From JAHELQ01 sp965603365 (lineage in GTDB: Bacteria > Acidobacteriota > Aminicenantia > UBA2199): 64,000 nt of DNA. This document shows positions 49,147-57,587 of this stretch, in pieces (positions within the stretch are counted from its first letter, which is position 1; each line of letters begins with the position of its first letter). The stretch is taken from NCBI GenBank assembly GCA_965603365.1, contig CBFDCR010000014.1:1-64000 (forward strand), written 5' to 3'. A program made the translations under genes and the position numbers. The notes under the pieces are model-generated. The model was not told the DNA's origin. It did not search any database and saw nothing but the letters and a program-made list of their open reading frames with translations.

Positions 49147-50616
49147 CTAATGTTTTTTCTTGTCGCCAAATTGTTCGTTCATGCTGTGCCAATGCCGCTC
49201 CCGCATGGTATCCCAGTGATAATCCTTGACCCAACCTTGAATTTTATTCCCGCCCTCTTCTGGATCATGAACTCCGAAAAAAGCGGCCAGCTTTTTTGGC
49301 TCAATAGGTGTGGGAGAAGCGACATAAACTGTGCGCAAAAGGGACGATTCAGGCAGTTCGGATTCTTTTGTGAACTTAAAGCCAAAAACAGCGCAATCGG
49401 CGCTTCCGTAGGAATGGCTTATCCCCATAATCCTAATACTTGAAAGGATCTCATCGGTGTAGCTAAAGGTGTGATCACTGCCTCCTTTATAGTTCCCTCC
49501 AAGCATATTGCTCGAAGAGCCGTCTGAAAATACAAACCACCAGGCATTTAAAATGTCGCCGGTCCGGGCCTTAACTTCCACAACCGGCCCTCGCTTGGTG
49601 AGGTCGAATACGCCGCCGTGAGGGGGTTGTGAACTGCCGCCGCTCTTATCTCCCATGCGCTGTGTCTGAGTCACACCATTGGGCCCACCGCCCTGGGGGT
49701 AAGTCACCTGGCAGGCATCGATCCGATCCCAGCCCCACACTTCGATCTTCGAGATGGGCTGTGTAGGCGGCTTAGGCAGGCTAATTGGCCCGCTTTCATC
49801 AGATGTTCCCACCGCCTCGGAATAAATCTCCCGATCCAGGTAAACTTTAACAGGGTCGGGGTACTTCACGGGGTTGAAGTACGGCCACATGTACTGAAAG
49901 TCCAGTACAGTGAGTGTCATCTCCCGGCTAAACTTGTTGACCGTGTTAAACGGTTCCGTATAGTGCTTGTTGTGGGGAGCATTAATCGTCGTGTCTCGCA
50001 GGCCGTTGTCGTAGGTCGTCTGGACATAGGAATGGTAAGACTTGATCGTGTCTTGGAGCTGCTGGAGGTTGTGCTGCTGTATTTCTTCCGTCCACCCCCA
50101 ATCGGCCCCATATAAAACACCATCTCTGAGAAGACTCAGGTGCATGTTGCCAAATTGGGCAAAGAGCGGTAGTAGAAGCAGTTCATAACCCTTTGACTGA
50201 AAGTGAGGACGCTGCTGGAGAAAATCGCCCAGTACAATGTTGTATTTCTCAGAAATATACGTCTTGACCTGCGAGTTCTTCACGGCCCATAAATATTCGT
50301 TCATGTTGTTGTTCAATCCCTCCAGGTCCTCTTGAACCTGCTGGTAAACTAAATCGCTGATTTTCTCATCAATGAGTTCCTCTACCTTCTCTTTTATTTC
50401 TGCCCAGACATCCTCCTTTGATGAGGGCCAGAAGATATTAACGAGCGCGCTTAGGACAAAACCGACTTCCGGCACCTGGCCAAGGGCTGTAGATATGACT
50501 ACCCGCGCGGCGTTATTGTAATCGACATCATAGTCTGACTGGGCGAGGATGATGTGTTCGGCAGCCGCCGTCGAGTCTTGGGCTTCCGGCATGGATTGAT
50601 TGTTTGACATCGTCAT
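49147..50616 (-). CDS. Cry-like pore-forming toxin with jacalin-like lectin domain
   Basis: A 489-aa protein with no signal peptide. Residues about 30-268 match the N-terminal helical domain of insecticidal delta-endotoxins: ALGQVPEVGFVLSALVNIFW, FEELLLLPLFAQ-type core (YELLLLPLFAQFGNMHLSLL) and the REMTLTVLDFQYMWPYFNP ending. Residues about 286-420 look like a beta-prism/jacalin-like lectin domain (ISKIEVWGWDRID, MGDKSGG, DGSSSNMLGG). The usual Cry domains II and III are not evident. Membrane insertion guided by sugar binding is inferred. AAGGAGGG lies just upstream of ATGs at 50616 and 50610; the second has better spacing. Confidence 0.75.
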   Translation of the reverse strand: MTMSNNQSMPEAQDSTAAAEHIILAQSDYDVDYNNAARVVISTALGQVPEVGFVLSALVNIFWPSSKEDVWAEIKEKVEELIDEKISDLVYQQVQEDLEGLNNNMNEYLWAVKNSQVKTYISEKYNIVLGDFLQQRPHFQSKGYELLLLPLFAQFGNMHLSLLRDGVLYGADWGWTEEIQQHNLQQLQDTIKSYHSYVQTTYDNGLRDTTINAPHNKHYTEPFNTVNKFSREMTLTVLDFQYMWPYFNPVKYPDPVKVYLDREIYSEAVGTSDESGPISLPKPPTQPISKIEVWGWDRIDACQVTYPQGGGPNGVTQTQRMGDKSGGSSQPPHGGVFDLTKRGPVVEVKARTGDILNAWWFVFSDGSSSNMLGGNYKGGSDHTFSYTDEILSSIRIMGISHSYGSADCAVFGFKFTKESELPESSLLRTVYVASPTPIEPKKLAAFFGVHDPEEGGNKIQGWVKDYHWDTMRERHWHSMNEQFGDKKKH

Positions 50617-50835
50617 TTCCCTCCTTAACGAATAAACTTATTTTATAGGATATTTGTTTTTTAACCACAGAGAGATTCTAAGGGGATTAACAAATAATGT
50701 CAATAGATGGAATAATAAATATTTTCAGCATAAAAGTGTAGTGAAGGTGTCGTGTTACCGTTTGTTTACGATTTTGTGGGAAGTATTTGACGATTTTTAT
50801 GGTGAAATATGGTTTAATATAGGCGAGAGGATACA

Positions 50836-51882
50836 ATGAAGAGAGTATATGTGTTTTTTGTTTTGCCTTTGCTGTTTTGGGGAAGCCTTTGTTTGGGCGG
50901 GCAGGTGATCAGTCTGCCCGAGGTGATGAAGGCGCAGCGGATAATTGTGGACGGGGCACAACTCTTTATCACCGAGGGGGCCACGATCTACATCTACTCA
51001 CTGAAGGACTTCAAGTTGCAAAAGAAATTCGGCAAAAGGGGCGAAGGGCCCGGGGAATTCAAGGAATCGGGCGAGGGCATAAAACTGGAGATTGGCGCCG
51101 ATACCATTGTGGTGAACAGCACCGGCCGGCTGTCGACCTTTAGCCGGCAGGGTCGGTTCATCAAAGAGACCACCGTCTCGGACCCGCGGCGCTTCAATTT
51201 CCAGGCACTCCGGGAAGGCCGCTTCGTGGGTAAGGCCATTGCCCTGGAAAGGGGAGCGGTATTTTTCATCATCAGCCTGTATGACCGGGATCTCAAAAAA
51301 ATAAAGGAGATTTACCGCTACAAGCACCCTTTTTTTCCCCGGAAAAAACCCATCAATGCCGTATCCGTGAGAATCAGCACCTATTACGTCTACCGGGACA
51401 AAATATTCTACGACGATGAAGAGGGCATCATTTACGTATTAAACAGTTGGGGGGAAGAACTTTACTCGATTGACCGGAAAATCGACAGGGAAAAGGTCAC
51501 AGACCTGCACAAGAAGAGGTATCTGCTGTTCTGGCAGACCGGGCTCAAGGCGGAATACGATGTATTCAAAGATCGTCTGCGCTTCCCTTCTTTGTTTCCC
51601 CCTATCCGCAACTTCCACCTCGGGGAGGATAAAATCTACGTGATTACCCACCAGGAACAAAACGGTAAATGTAAAATGTTGATACTGGATCTGGAGGGGA
51701 AATTATTGAAACAGCTCTTTGTCCCCCTAACAGACATCGACATGCTGATTCCCGATATTTACAACTATTACACCATTCACAAAGGAAAACTGTACATCTT
51801 AAGGGATAACCCGGACACCGAAGTGTGGGAACTGCACATAGAGCCGATCGTCTCCCGATCCCCATATTTAGAGCCTCAATAA
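50836..51882 (+). CDS. secreted six-bladed beta-propeller protein
   Basis: A signal peptide (RVYVFFVLPLLFWGSLCLG) is followed by about 325 residues of repeating beta strands in an NHL/six-bladed propeller style (FGKRGEGPGEF is the typical first-blade motif, then DTIVVNSTGRLSTFSRQGRF). Such proteins are abundant in Aminicenantes-type genomes, with unknown roles in binding or sensing. GAGAGG precedes the ATG. The upstream gap 50617-50835 holds only A/T-rich promoter-like sequence. Confidence 0.8.
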   Translation: MKRVYVFFVLPLLFWGSLCLGGQVISLPEVMKAQRIIVDGAQLFITEGATIYIYSLKDFKLQKKFGKRGEGPGEFKESGEGIKLEIGADTIVVNSTGRLSTFSRQGRFIKETTVSDPRRFNFQALREGRFVGKAIALERGAVFFIISLYDRDLKKIKEIYRYKHPFFPRKKPINAVSVRISTYYVYRDKIFYDDEEGIIYVLNSWGEELYSIDRKIDREKVTDLHKKRYLLFWQTGLKAEYDVFKDRLRFPSLFPPIRNFHLGEDKIYVITHQEQNGKCKMLILDLEGKLLKQLFVPLTDIDMLIPDIYNYYTIHKGKLYILRDNPDTEVWELHIEPIVSRSPYLEPQ

Positions 51883-51911
51883 CAAATAACAAGGCTTTGG
51901 TCTATATTGTA

Positions 51912-51940
51912 TTACAAAAAATTGGATTCTATGCTACAAT
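51912..51940 (+). promoter_or_regulatory. sigma70 promoter of VapBC pair
   Basis: TTACAA (51912-51917), 17-nt spacer, TACAAT (51935-51940); GGAGG follows 6 nt before the ATG at 51960. Confidence 0.5.
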
Positions 51941-51959
51941 ATAGTCTCTGGAGGTAACA

Positions 51960-52169
51960 ATGGGACAGATCGTACTGGACATCAAAAACGAAGATAAAGG
52001 AAAGTATCTCATGGATTTTTTAAGACAAATAGATTTTGTCGAAATCAAGCATGTACTGGATAAAACGAAGAAAAACAAAGCCCACGATATTGTTGATGAT
52101 ATCGACAAAATGACCTGGAATATGGGAAAAAAACTCTACCAAAGCCGGGACGAAATCTATGAAAGATAA
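51960..52169 (+). CDS. antitoxin of PIN pair 3
   Basis: A 69-aa protein (GQIVLDIKNEDKGKYLMDFL, then basic and acidic helices) directly upstream of a PIN toxin and overlapping it by 11 nt. It shows no clear DNA-binding motif. Many PIN-associated antitoxins of this length share the starting IVLDIKNE-type strand. Assigned from context. Confidence 0.75.
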   Translation: MGQIVLDIKNEDKGKYLMDFLRQIDFVEIKHVLDKTKKNKAHDIVDDIDKMTWNMGKKLYQSRDEIYER

Positions 52170-52584
52170 CCTGTTTTTTGATACAAACATCCTTGTTTAT
52201 ATGTTTGATAAATCAGAAAAAGAGAAAAATAAAATCTCAAAAAAATTAATAAAAGGATTACGGAACAAAGCCAATCTTTTTATCAGTGCCCAGGTATTAA
52301 ACGAGTTTGTTACTATCGTCACGAAAAAAATAGAAAATCCAATCACCTTTGATAAGTTAAAAAAAATTCTTGATATCATTCAGAAAGTCTTTTGGATTTC
52401 CCCCTTATCATGGGACGACACCTTCATGGCCGTTGAAATAAAATTAAGATATCAATACGCTTTTTGGGACAGTTTGATCATTTCATCTGCAATGGCGAAT
52501 ACCTGTAAAAAACTTTACACCGAAGATTTACAGGATGGCCAGATTATCGATGAAAAATTAACTATTATTAATCCTTATAAATAG
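52159..52584 (+). CDS. PIN-domain ribonuclease toxin (VapC-like)
   Basis: A 141-aa PIN RNase: LFFDTNILVYMFD (first Asp), SAQVLNEFVTIV (Glu) and QYAFWDSLIISSA (later Asp), with the LYTEDLQDGQ ending that is typical of this PIN subgroup. It should cleave RNA when freed from the antitoxin at 51960-52169. Confidence 0.9.
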   Translation: MKDNLFFDTNILVYMFDKSEKEKNKISKKLIKGLRNKANLFISAQVLNEFVTIVTKKIENPITFDKLKKILDIIQKVFWISPLSWDDTFMAVEIKLRYQYAFWDSLIISSAMANTCKKLYTEDLQDGQIIDEKLTIINPYK

Positions 52585-52611
52585 ATTTATATCTTTTCAG
52601 GAGTTGTATCG

Positions 52612-54849
52612 ATGATGGTGTTGAAATTCAGGATGAGTGGGTTGAAGAGGGGTGCAGGGCCGGTGACAAAGATGGCCGTTTTACTGTTGATCTTAATCTG
52701 GCTGGCTCCCCTCAGGCTGGATGTTTCGGCCCGGACAACCATACCCGGTGAAGAGGAATTTATCCATATCATCAAGACCGAGGGTATTTCCAGGGCAATG
52801 GGAATATTCCGCCAGGTGAAAAAGGATCATCCCGGAGTCTCCATATTTCGACGGGAGACGATGAATAACCTCGGCTGGGAACTCGAAACTTCGGGAAACC
52901 TGAAAGAGGCCATCGAGGTATTCAAGCTCAACATCGAAGCCTATCCGCACCACTTCGATCCCTATGACAGCTACGCCGAAGCGGTGATGCTGCGGGGAGC
53001 GCCCGGCGACATAGACTTAGCACTGGTGAATTACCGGAAATCCATCGAACTCAACCCCAAAAATCTCAATGCCGCCAGGGGCATCACCGTCCTGGAGAAC
53101 TATACGAAACACGAGTATATGATTCCCATGCGGGACGGGGTAAAGCTCTACACCCAGGTCTACCGGCCCAGAGATACCGGTCAAACCTATCCCATCCTGC
53201 TGCGCAGGGACATGTACCGTGTCGGTCACTACGGGCCCACCTACCGAAAACGGCTGCACCCCAACGACCGCTTGATCAAAGAGGGTTTTATCTTCGTTTA
53301 CCAGGACATCAGGGGCAGGTTCAAATCGGAGGGCCAGTTCGTCGTATTGAGGCCCTATATCCCGGACAAAGACAGCCCCAACGAGGTAGACGAAAGCAGC
53401 GATACCTTTGATACCGTCGAATGGTTATTGAAGAACATTCCCCATCACAATGGCCGGATGGGACTGTGGGGCGGCTCCTATTCCGGCTGGCTCACCGTCA
53501 TGGGCATGATCGATGCCCACCCCGCCTTAAAAGCATTCTCCCCCGGGGCCTCGCCCGCCGACTGGTGGCTGGGTGACGACTGCCACCACAACGGCGCCTT
53601 CCGGCTGATGTATGCCTTCGACTGGGTCGGCAACGATGCCCGGCCCAGGCCTGGCGGGCCCACCACATTTCGTTTCCCCTGGTTCCATTACGGCACCCCC
53701 GACGGCTACAAATTCTTCCTGGAACTGGGGCCGGTCTCGAATGTCAACCGCAAATATTTCCTGGACAGCAACCCCACCTGGAACGAATACATGGCGCACG
53801 GGGATTATGATGACTACTGGCAGGAACGCAATATCCTCCGGCATCTCGACAATATCACCTCGCCTGTCCTGCACGTGGCCGGCTGGTTTGATGCCGAAGA
53901 CTACCGGGGCCCTTTGAGCATATACGATACCATCGAAGAGAAAAACCCCAAAAACAAGAGTATACTGGTGGTCGGCCCCTGGAAACACGGGGGCTGGCAC
54001 TGGGACACGGGTACAGAGCTGGGAGATATACGCTTTGACCAGGAGACCAGCCGCTATTTCATGGAAGAGGTGGAGTTCCCCTTCTACATGTATTATTTGA
54101 AAGACAAGGGAGAACTTAATCTCGCCGAAGCCATTGTGTTCGAGACCGGCAGCAATCAATGGCGATCCTTTCCCCAATGGCCCCCCGACGGCACCGTCGA
54201 AAAGCAGCTCTACTTTCAGGCCGGCGGGAAGCTCTCTTTTAAGCCGCCGGAGACTGCATCAAACGAGGCATTCGATGAATATATCAGCGACCCCGACAAA
54301 CCCGTGCCCTGGTCCAGCCGCATCCAGAACCGGCAGGGCCACCTGTGGATGGTGGAGGATCAGCGGTTTGCCGGCCGCAGGCCCGATGTGCTGGTGTACC
54401 AATCCGACCGTCTGACCGAGGAGGTGACCATCGCCGGGCCGATCATCGCCAGCCTGTTTGTCTCCACCACCGGCACCGACGCCGATTGGATCGTAAAACT
54501 CATCGATGTCTATCCCCCCAACGCGCCCGGCAACATGGGGGATTACCAGATGCTGCTGGCCGGCGACGTATTCAGGAGTAAGTACCGCCGCAGCTTCCGG
54601 CAGCCGGAGCCGCTGAAGCCCGGCCAGGTAGTCAAGATTGAATTCGATCTACTGGACAAATACCACACCTTTCTTCAGGGGCACAGGATCATGGTTCAGA
54701 TCCAGGGCACCTGGTTCCCGGTCATCGACCGCAACCCCCAGAAATTCGTAAATATTTACCAGGCCAGGGAGTCCGATTTCCAGAAGGCAGCCCACCGGGT
54801 CTACCACTCAGCCCAATATCCAACCCACCTGAAAATCTTGCTCCGGTGA
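52612..54849 (+). CDS. CocE/NonD-family hydrolase (X-Pro dipeptidyl peptidase-like) with TPR N-terminus
   Basis: A 745-aa secreted serine hydrolase. After a signal-like segment come about 100 residues of TPR-like helices (NNLGWELETSGNLKEAIEVF). Then the CocE domain follows (MIPMRDGVKLYTQVYRP, nucleophile elbow GGSYSGW near residue 287, VVGPWKHGGWHW with the catalytic His) and a C-terminal jelly-roll (PEPLKPGQVVKIEFDLLDKY). The family hydrolyses acyl esters, glutaryl-cephalosporins or X-Pro peptides; substrate undefined. CAGGAG precedes tandem ATGs. Confidence 0.88.
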   Translation: MMVLKFRMSGLKRGAGPVTKMAVLLLILIWLAPLRLDVSARTTIPGEEEFIHIIKTEGISRAMGIFRQVKKDHPGVSIFRRETMNNLGWELETSGNLKEAIEVFKLNIEAYPHHFDPYDSYAEAVMLRGAPGDIDLALVNYRKSIELNPKNLNAARGITVLENYTKHEYMIPMRDGVKLYTQVYRPRDTGQTYPILLRRDMYRVGHYGPTYRKRLHPNDRLIKEGFIFVYQDIRGRFKSEGQFVVLRPYIPDKDSPNEVDESSDTFDTVEWLLKNIPHHNGRMGLWGGSYSGWLTVMGMIDAHPALKAFSPGASPADWWLGDDCHHNGAFRLMYAFDWVGNDARPRPGGPTTFRFPWFHYGTPDGYKFFLELGPVSNVNRKYFLDSNPTWNEYMAHGDYDDYWQERNILRHLDNITSPVLHVAGWFDAEDYRGPLSIYDTIEEKNPKNKSILVVGPWKHGGWHWDTGTELGDIRFDQETSRYFMEEVEFPFYMYYLKDKGELNLAEAIVFETGSNQWRSFPQWPPDGTVEKQLYFQAGGKLSFKPPETASNEAFDEYISDPDKPVPWSSRIQNRQGHLWMVEDQRFAGRRPDVLVYQSDRLTEEVTIAGPIIASLFVSTTGTDADWIVKLIDVYPPNAPGNMGDYQMLLAGDVFRSKYRRSFRQPEPLKPGQVVKIEFDLLDKYHTFLQGHRIMVQIQGTWFPVIDRNPQKFVNIYQARESDFQKAAHRVYHSAQYPTHLKILLR

Positions 54850-54877
54850 TTGCCTTAATAAGTTTTTTAAAAAAATA

Positions 54878-54906
54878 TTGACATTTAAAAAAACTTACTC
54901 TACAAT
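54878..54906 (+). promoter_or_regulatory. sigma70 promoter of matrixin gene
   Basis: TTGACA (54878-54883), 17-nt spacer, TACAAT (54901-54906). A leader of about 110 nt follows, with a possible GTGGTA/TACCAC stem and AGGAGG before the ATG. Confidence 0.7.
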
Positions 54907-55024
54907 TCCAGTGTGGTATAAAAAGTAGATTTATCAATTGTTTACCACCAGGGTCGTTGCAGTGGAATTTAAAGGAAAGGTCGTAGTCGTTGCGGCCGCG
55001 TATAAAATTAAAAGGAGGTAATAA

Positions 55025-55984
55025 ATGAAGAAAGCAAGATTGTACGGTTTAGTGTCCGTACTCGTTTTCATTGTTTTCCTCAGTGTCCCACAGACAGCTT
55101 CCGCTATTTCGGAAGACGACGTCAGGGCCATGATGGCCACCGTAAACGACCACCTGGCAGCCATGGGTGAGGATTTCCGCCTGGGAGTGGTCGAGTACTA
55201 CACCGAAAACATCAACAACACCGAGGTTGGGCAGATTGTCTATTTCGATGACCGTACCCATCAGTTGAGCTCGCACTGGGTTCCCTTTGACCCCAACCGG
55301 GGCAGTAGACGTAACATTACCTGGTTAACCGACCAGGTAGATGGCACGGCCAGTGGTGTAACACTGGAGCAGACCCAGACCGCCCTCAGCGCGGCCATGG
55401 CCACCTGGAACGGCGTGGACTGCGCCACCATCCCGCTGGATCAATTGGACGACTTCGGCTGGGATTGGGGCTATGTCCAGTACCAGTACTGGCGGGGACC
55501 GGATGATCCGCCCGGGATTAATGGCGGTTCTCCCATCTGGTGGTACGGCGACATCCGGCACTGCGGCTGGATGCCGCCAGACTTCTACGAGGTCGTATTG
55601 GGCCCTGGCACAAGTACTTACGTACTCGGCGTGAGTTTTACCTTCATCTGGATTGATACCACCACCGGCCTACCCAGCGACATGGACAACAATGGAAAAG
55701 ACGATGTGGCCTTCAAGGAGTTCTACTACAACAACTGGTTTCCCTGGGGCATCAACACCACCGGCTATCCCATCGATGTGGAATCCATCGTCCTGCACGA
55801 GGTAGGACACGGTCTCAGCCTCGACCATTTCGGCAAACTCTTTCGAACCCCCTCAAACGGTAAACTGCACTTCGCTCCCGAAGCAGTGATGAATGCGGGC
55901 TATACCGGCAGAATCCACCAGGAACTCTTCGGCACCGACATCGCCTCATTCTGCAGCATCTGGGCACACTGGCCCAACAACTAA
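55025..55984 (+). CDS. secreted matrixin-type zinc metalloprotease
   Basis: A 319-aa protein with a signal peptide ending near ASA (residue 28). The metzincin zinc motif HEVGHGLSLDH (about residue 258-268) and a following VMNAGYTG Met-turn segment identify a matrixin (M10-like) protease. It has no pro-domain cysteine switch that I can see. It would degrade extracellular proteins. It is followed by a strong terminator. Confidence 0.9.
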   Translation: MKKARLYGLVSVLVFIVFLSVPQTASAISEDDVRAMMATVNDHLAAMGEDFRLGVVEYYTENINNTEVGQIVYFDDRTHQLSSHWVPFDPNRGSRRNITWLTDQVDGTASGVTLEQTQTALSAAMATWNGVDCATIPLDQLDDFGWDWGYVQYQYWRGPDDPPGINGGSPIWWYGDIRHCGWMPPDFYEVVLGPGTSTYVLGVSFTFIWIDTTTGLPSDMDNNGKDDVAFKEFYYNNWFPWGINTTGYPIDVESIVLHEVGHGLSLDHFGKLFRTPSNGKLHFAPEAVMNAGYTGRIHQELFGTDIASFCSIWAHWPNN

Positions 55985-56014
55985 TCTCGCTCCCACCAAA
56001 TCACGCGATTCAAA

Positions 56015-56049
56015 ACCGGCGAAGGGTCCCCCCTTCGCCGGTTTTTTTT
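56015..56049 (+). terminator. intrinsic terminator of matrixin gene
   Basis: A perfect 12-bp stem ACCGGCGAAGGG / CCCTTCGCCGGT with a 4-nt loop, followed by eight T. Confidence 0.92.
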
Positions 56050-56152
56050 ACCAGAAGTTACCCCGAAATTTTAAATAGTCATTCTAAAATTGCTGTGACT
56101 GTTTGTTTGTCATTATCGGCAAATTAACTGTAATTTAACCAGACTTTTTTGT

Positions 56153-56362
56153 GATTCATGACGAATCTTTCATGATTCATGAAGAGTTTTTTATGATTGT
56201 CCGACAATTTTTAAAGATTCATCAAGAACTTTTCTCAATTCTTTATACTTTTTTAAGAGATTTTCTTGAATTTTTCAAGAAAATCGGACGATTTTTCTCA
56301 GACTTTCTAAGAATTTTAAAGACAAATCTCGGATTTTTAAAGATGAATCGAGAAAATTTGTT
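56153..56362 (+). repeat. 21-bp tandem repeat array (A/T-rich family, 10 units)
   Basis: Units of exactly 21 bp start at 56153, 56174, 56195, 56216, 56237, 56258, 56279, 56300, 56321 and 56342. Most are imperfect inverted repeats with differing arms: GATTC-atgac-GAATC, ATTGT-ccg-ACAAT, AAATC-tcg-GATTT. The plus strand is open and reads as hydrophobic/basic heptads that run in frame into a Toprim remnant. Nothing is seen between the terminator at 56049 and 56152. Confidence 0.85.
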
Positions 56363-56708
56363 GAATAAATGCCTCTGGTTTACAAAATCCACAGCAAAAG
56401 GATCTCTTCAATCAACAGGCCAGGGGTTTTTTGATTGTATCCATATCGTAAAGTCGGGTTTCGACGCCATCGCACTGATGGGAACTTCAATCTCTTCTCT
56501 ACAACTCAAATTGATCAAAGATACCCACCGATCCTTCATCCTGATGCTCGACGGCGATGAGGCCGGAAGAAAAGCTACTCCTCATGTCGAAAAAAAATTA
56601 ACCCTATACAATATACCCTTTAAAACAGTTCATCTGATAGAAGGCAGAGAACCGGAACTAATCGATTACCAATACCTGAAAATTTATGCTCATACTGAAA
56701 GTATCTAA
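56363..56708 (+). pseudogene. Toprim (DnaG-type primase) fragment joined to the 21-bp array
   Basis: The frame that is open through the array (ATG at 56151) continues into GQGFFDCIHIVKSGFDAIAL with MGTSIS and FILMLDGDEAGRKAT. These are the glutamate-region and DGDEAGR motifs of the Toprim domain in DnaG-like and phage primases. The glutamate of the usual VEG motif is replaced (GQG). Zinc-binding and polymerase parts are absent. I read it as a primase fragment into which, or beside which, the array was placed; translation of the fusion is unproven. Confidence 0.65.
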
Positions 56709-56849
56709 AAATATGACTCCTAAAAACAAAATCCCAACTCCAAACCCATCCCTTAACTTTCATCGGTTACTACTTTTATTGCATTTATCTCTACAAACCC
56801 TATCGTATCCAATTTACCAGGCACTTAAACGCTTGCAATACCCCATGTA

Positions 56850-57384
56850 TTAATTGGTGTACTTATAAAAAGGCATAATGATAAAACATCTCTGCCGAAG
56901 CTGGTTAAGCAGGAGTTTGACGACTTTTTCTGCCAATTCCTGGATTTCTTCCTCATTCATATCCGATAGTATAACAGATTCAAATTCATCTGCTAAGGCA
57001 TCACTTATCCCAAACCATTCTTGAATTATCTTACGATTCTTTCGCCAATGCTTTAATGATAGTCTTCCGGTAAAGGGAATCGGAAATATAGGTCGCTCAA
57101 TGGCAAAAGCCAGATCGATTATCTCGAGGGTGGCCTTTATGCCATGAATTGTTACCACTAATGATCCCCTGAACAACACTCCAATCAGTCGTTTGTTTCT
57201 CTGGTTTCTTCTTTCTACCTCTATAGCCCCCGGTGATAATTTTGAGATCAGGTTGTCTTGCCAATGCCGCGCCAAAAGCTTTGCAAAAGGAAACAACACT
57301 TTTATCGATGTCTGCGCCACCATAAACAGCGATCCGACACATTTCCGGTTGATATTGTCCTTTCTCTCCGATAACTTTTCCCAT
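56850..57384 (-). pseudogene. SLOG-domain gene, frameshifted and 3'-truncated
   Basis: From the ATG at 57384 (GGAGG upstream) the first frame gives a SLOG Rossmann start (MCRIAVYGGADIDKSVVSFC, then a KIITGG loop). The match then continues in another frame (RLIGVLFRGS, LAFAIERPIFPIPF). The shift lies at a run of five C (57227-57231). The second frame ends RCFIIMPFYKYTN, the opening strand of a TIR/deoxyribosyltransferase-like domain, then stops. SLOG domains sense or process nucleotide signals in defence systems. This copy is broken at two points unless the frameshift is programmed. Confidence 0.68.
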
Positions 57385-57562
57385 TAGCTAACCTCCTTTT
57401 GCAATTTACATTAGTTTATATGACAACAATCGACGGAGACTCCTTCCTCTCCACATCCAGGTTTGAACCTTTCACTCTTTTTTTCAAATAAGTATATTAG
57501 TATGAATACTGGAGTTTTTCAAATATAATTTTTATTTTTAGGTTATCCTGGTGTTGACAACA

Positions 57563-57576
57563 CACCAGATGTGGTG
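57563..57576. promoter_or_regulatory. possible HicB operator
   Basis: Dyad CACCA-gatg-TGGTG just downstream of a TTGACA (57554-57559) and 11 nt upstream of the hic ATG. HicB-HTH antitoxins bind such dyads. Confidence 0.4.
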
Positions 57577-57587
57577 CATGGTTAAAC

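Noticed and set aside
48811..49443. Overlapping small ORFs on both strands around the 48898-49128 array
   Set aside because: They arise from the repeat period and overlap the ends of two confident genes; no start signals support them.
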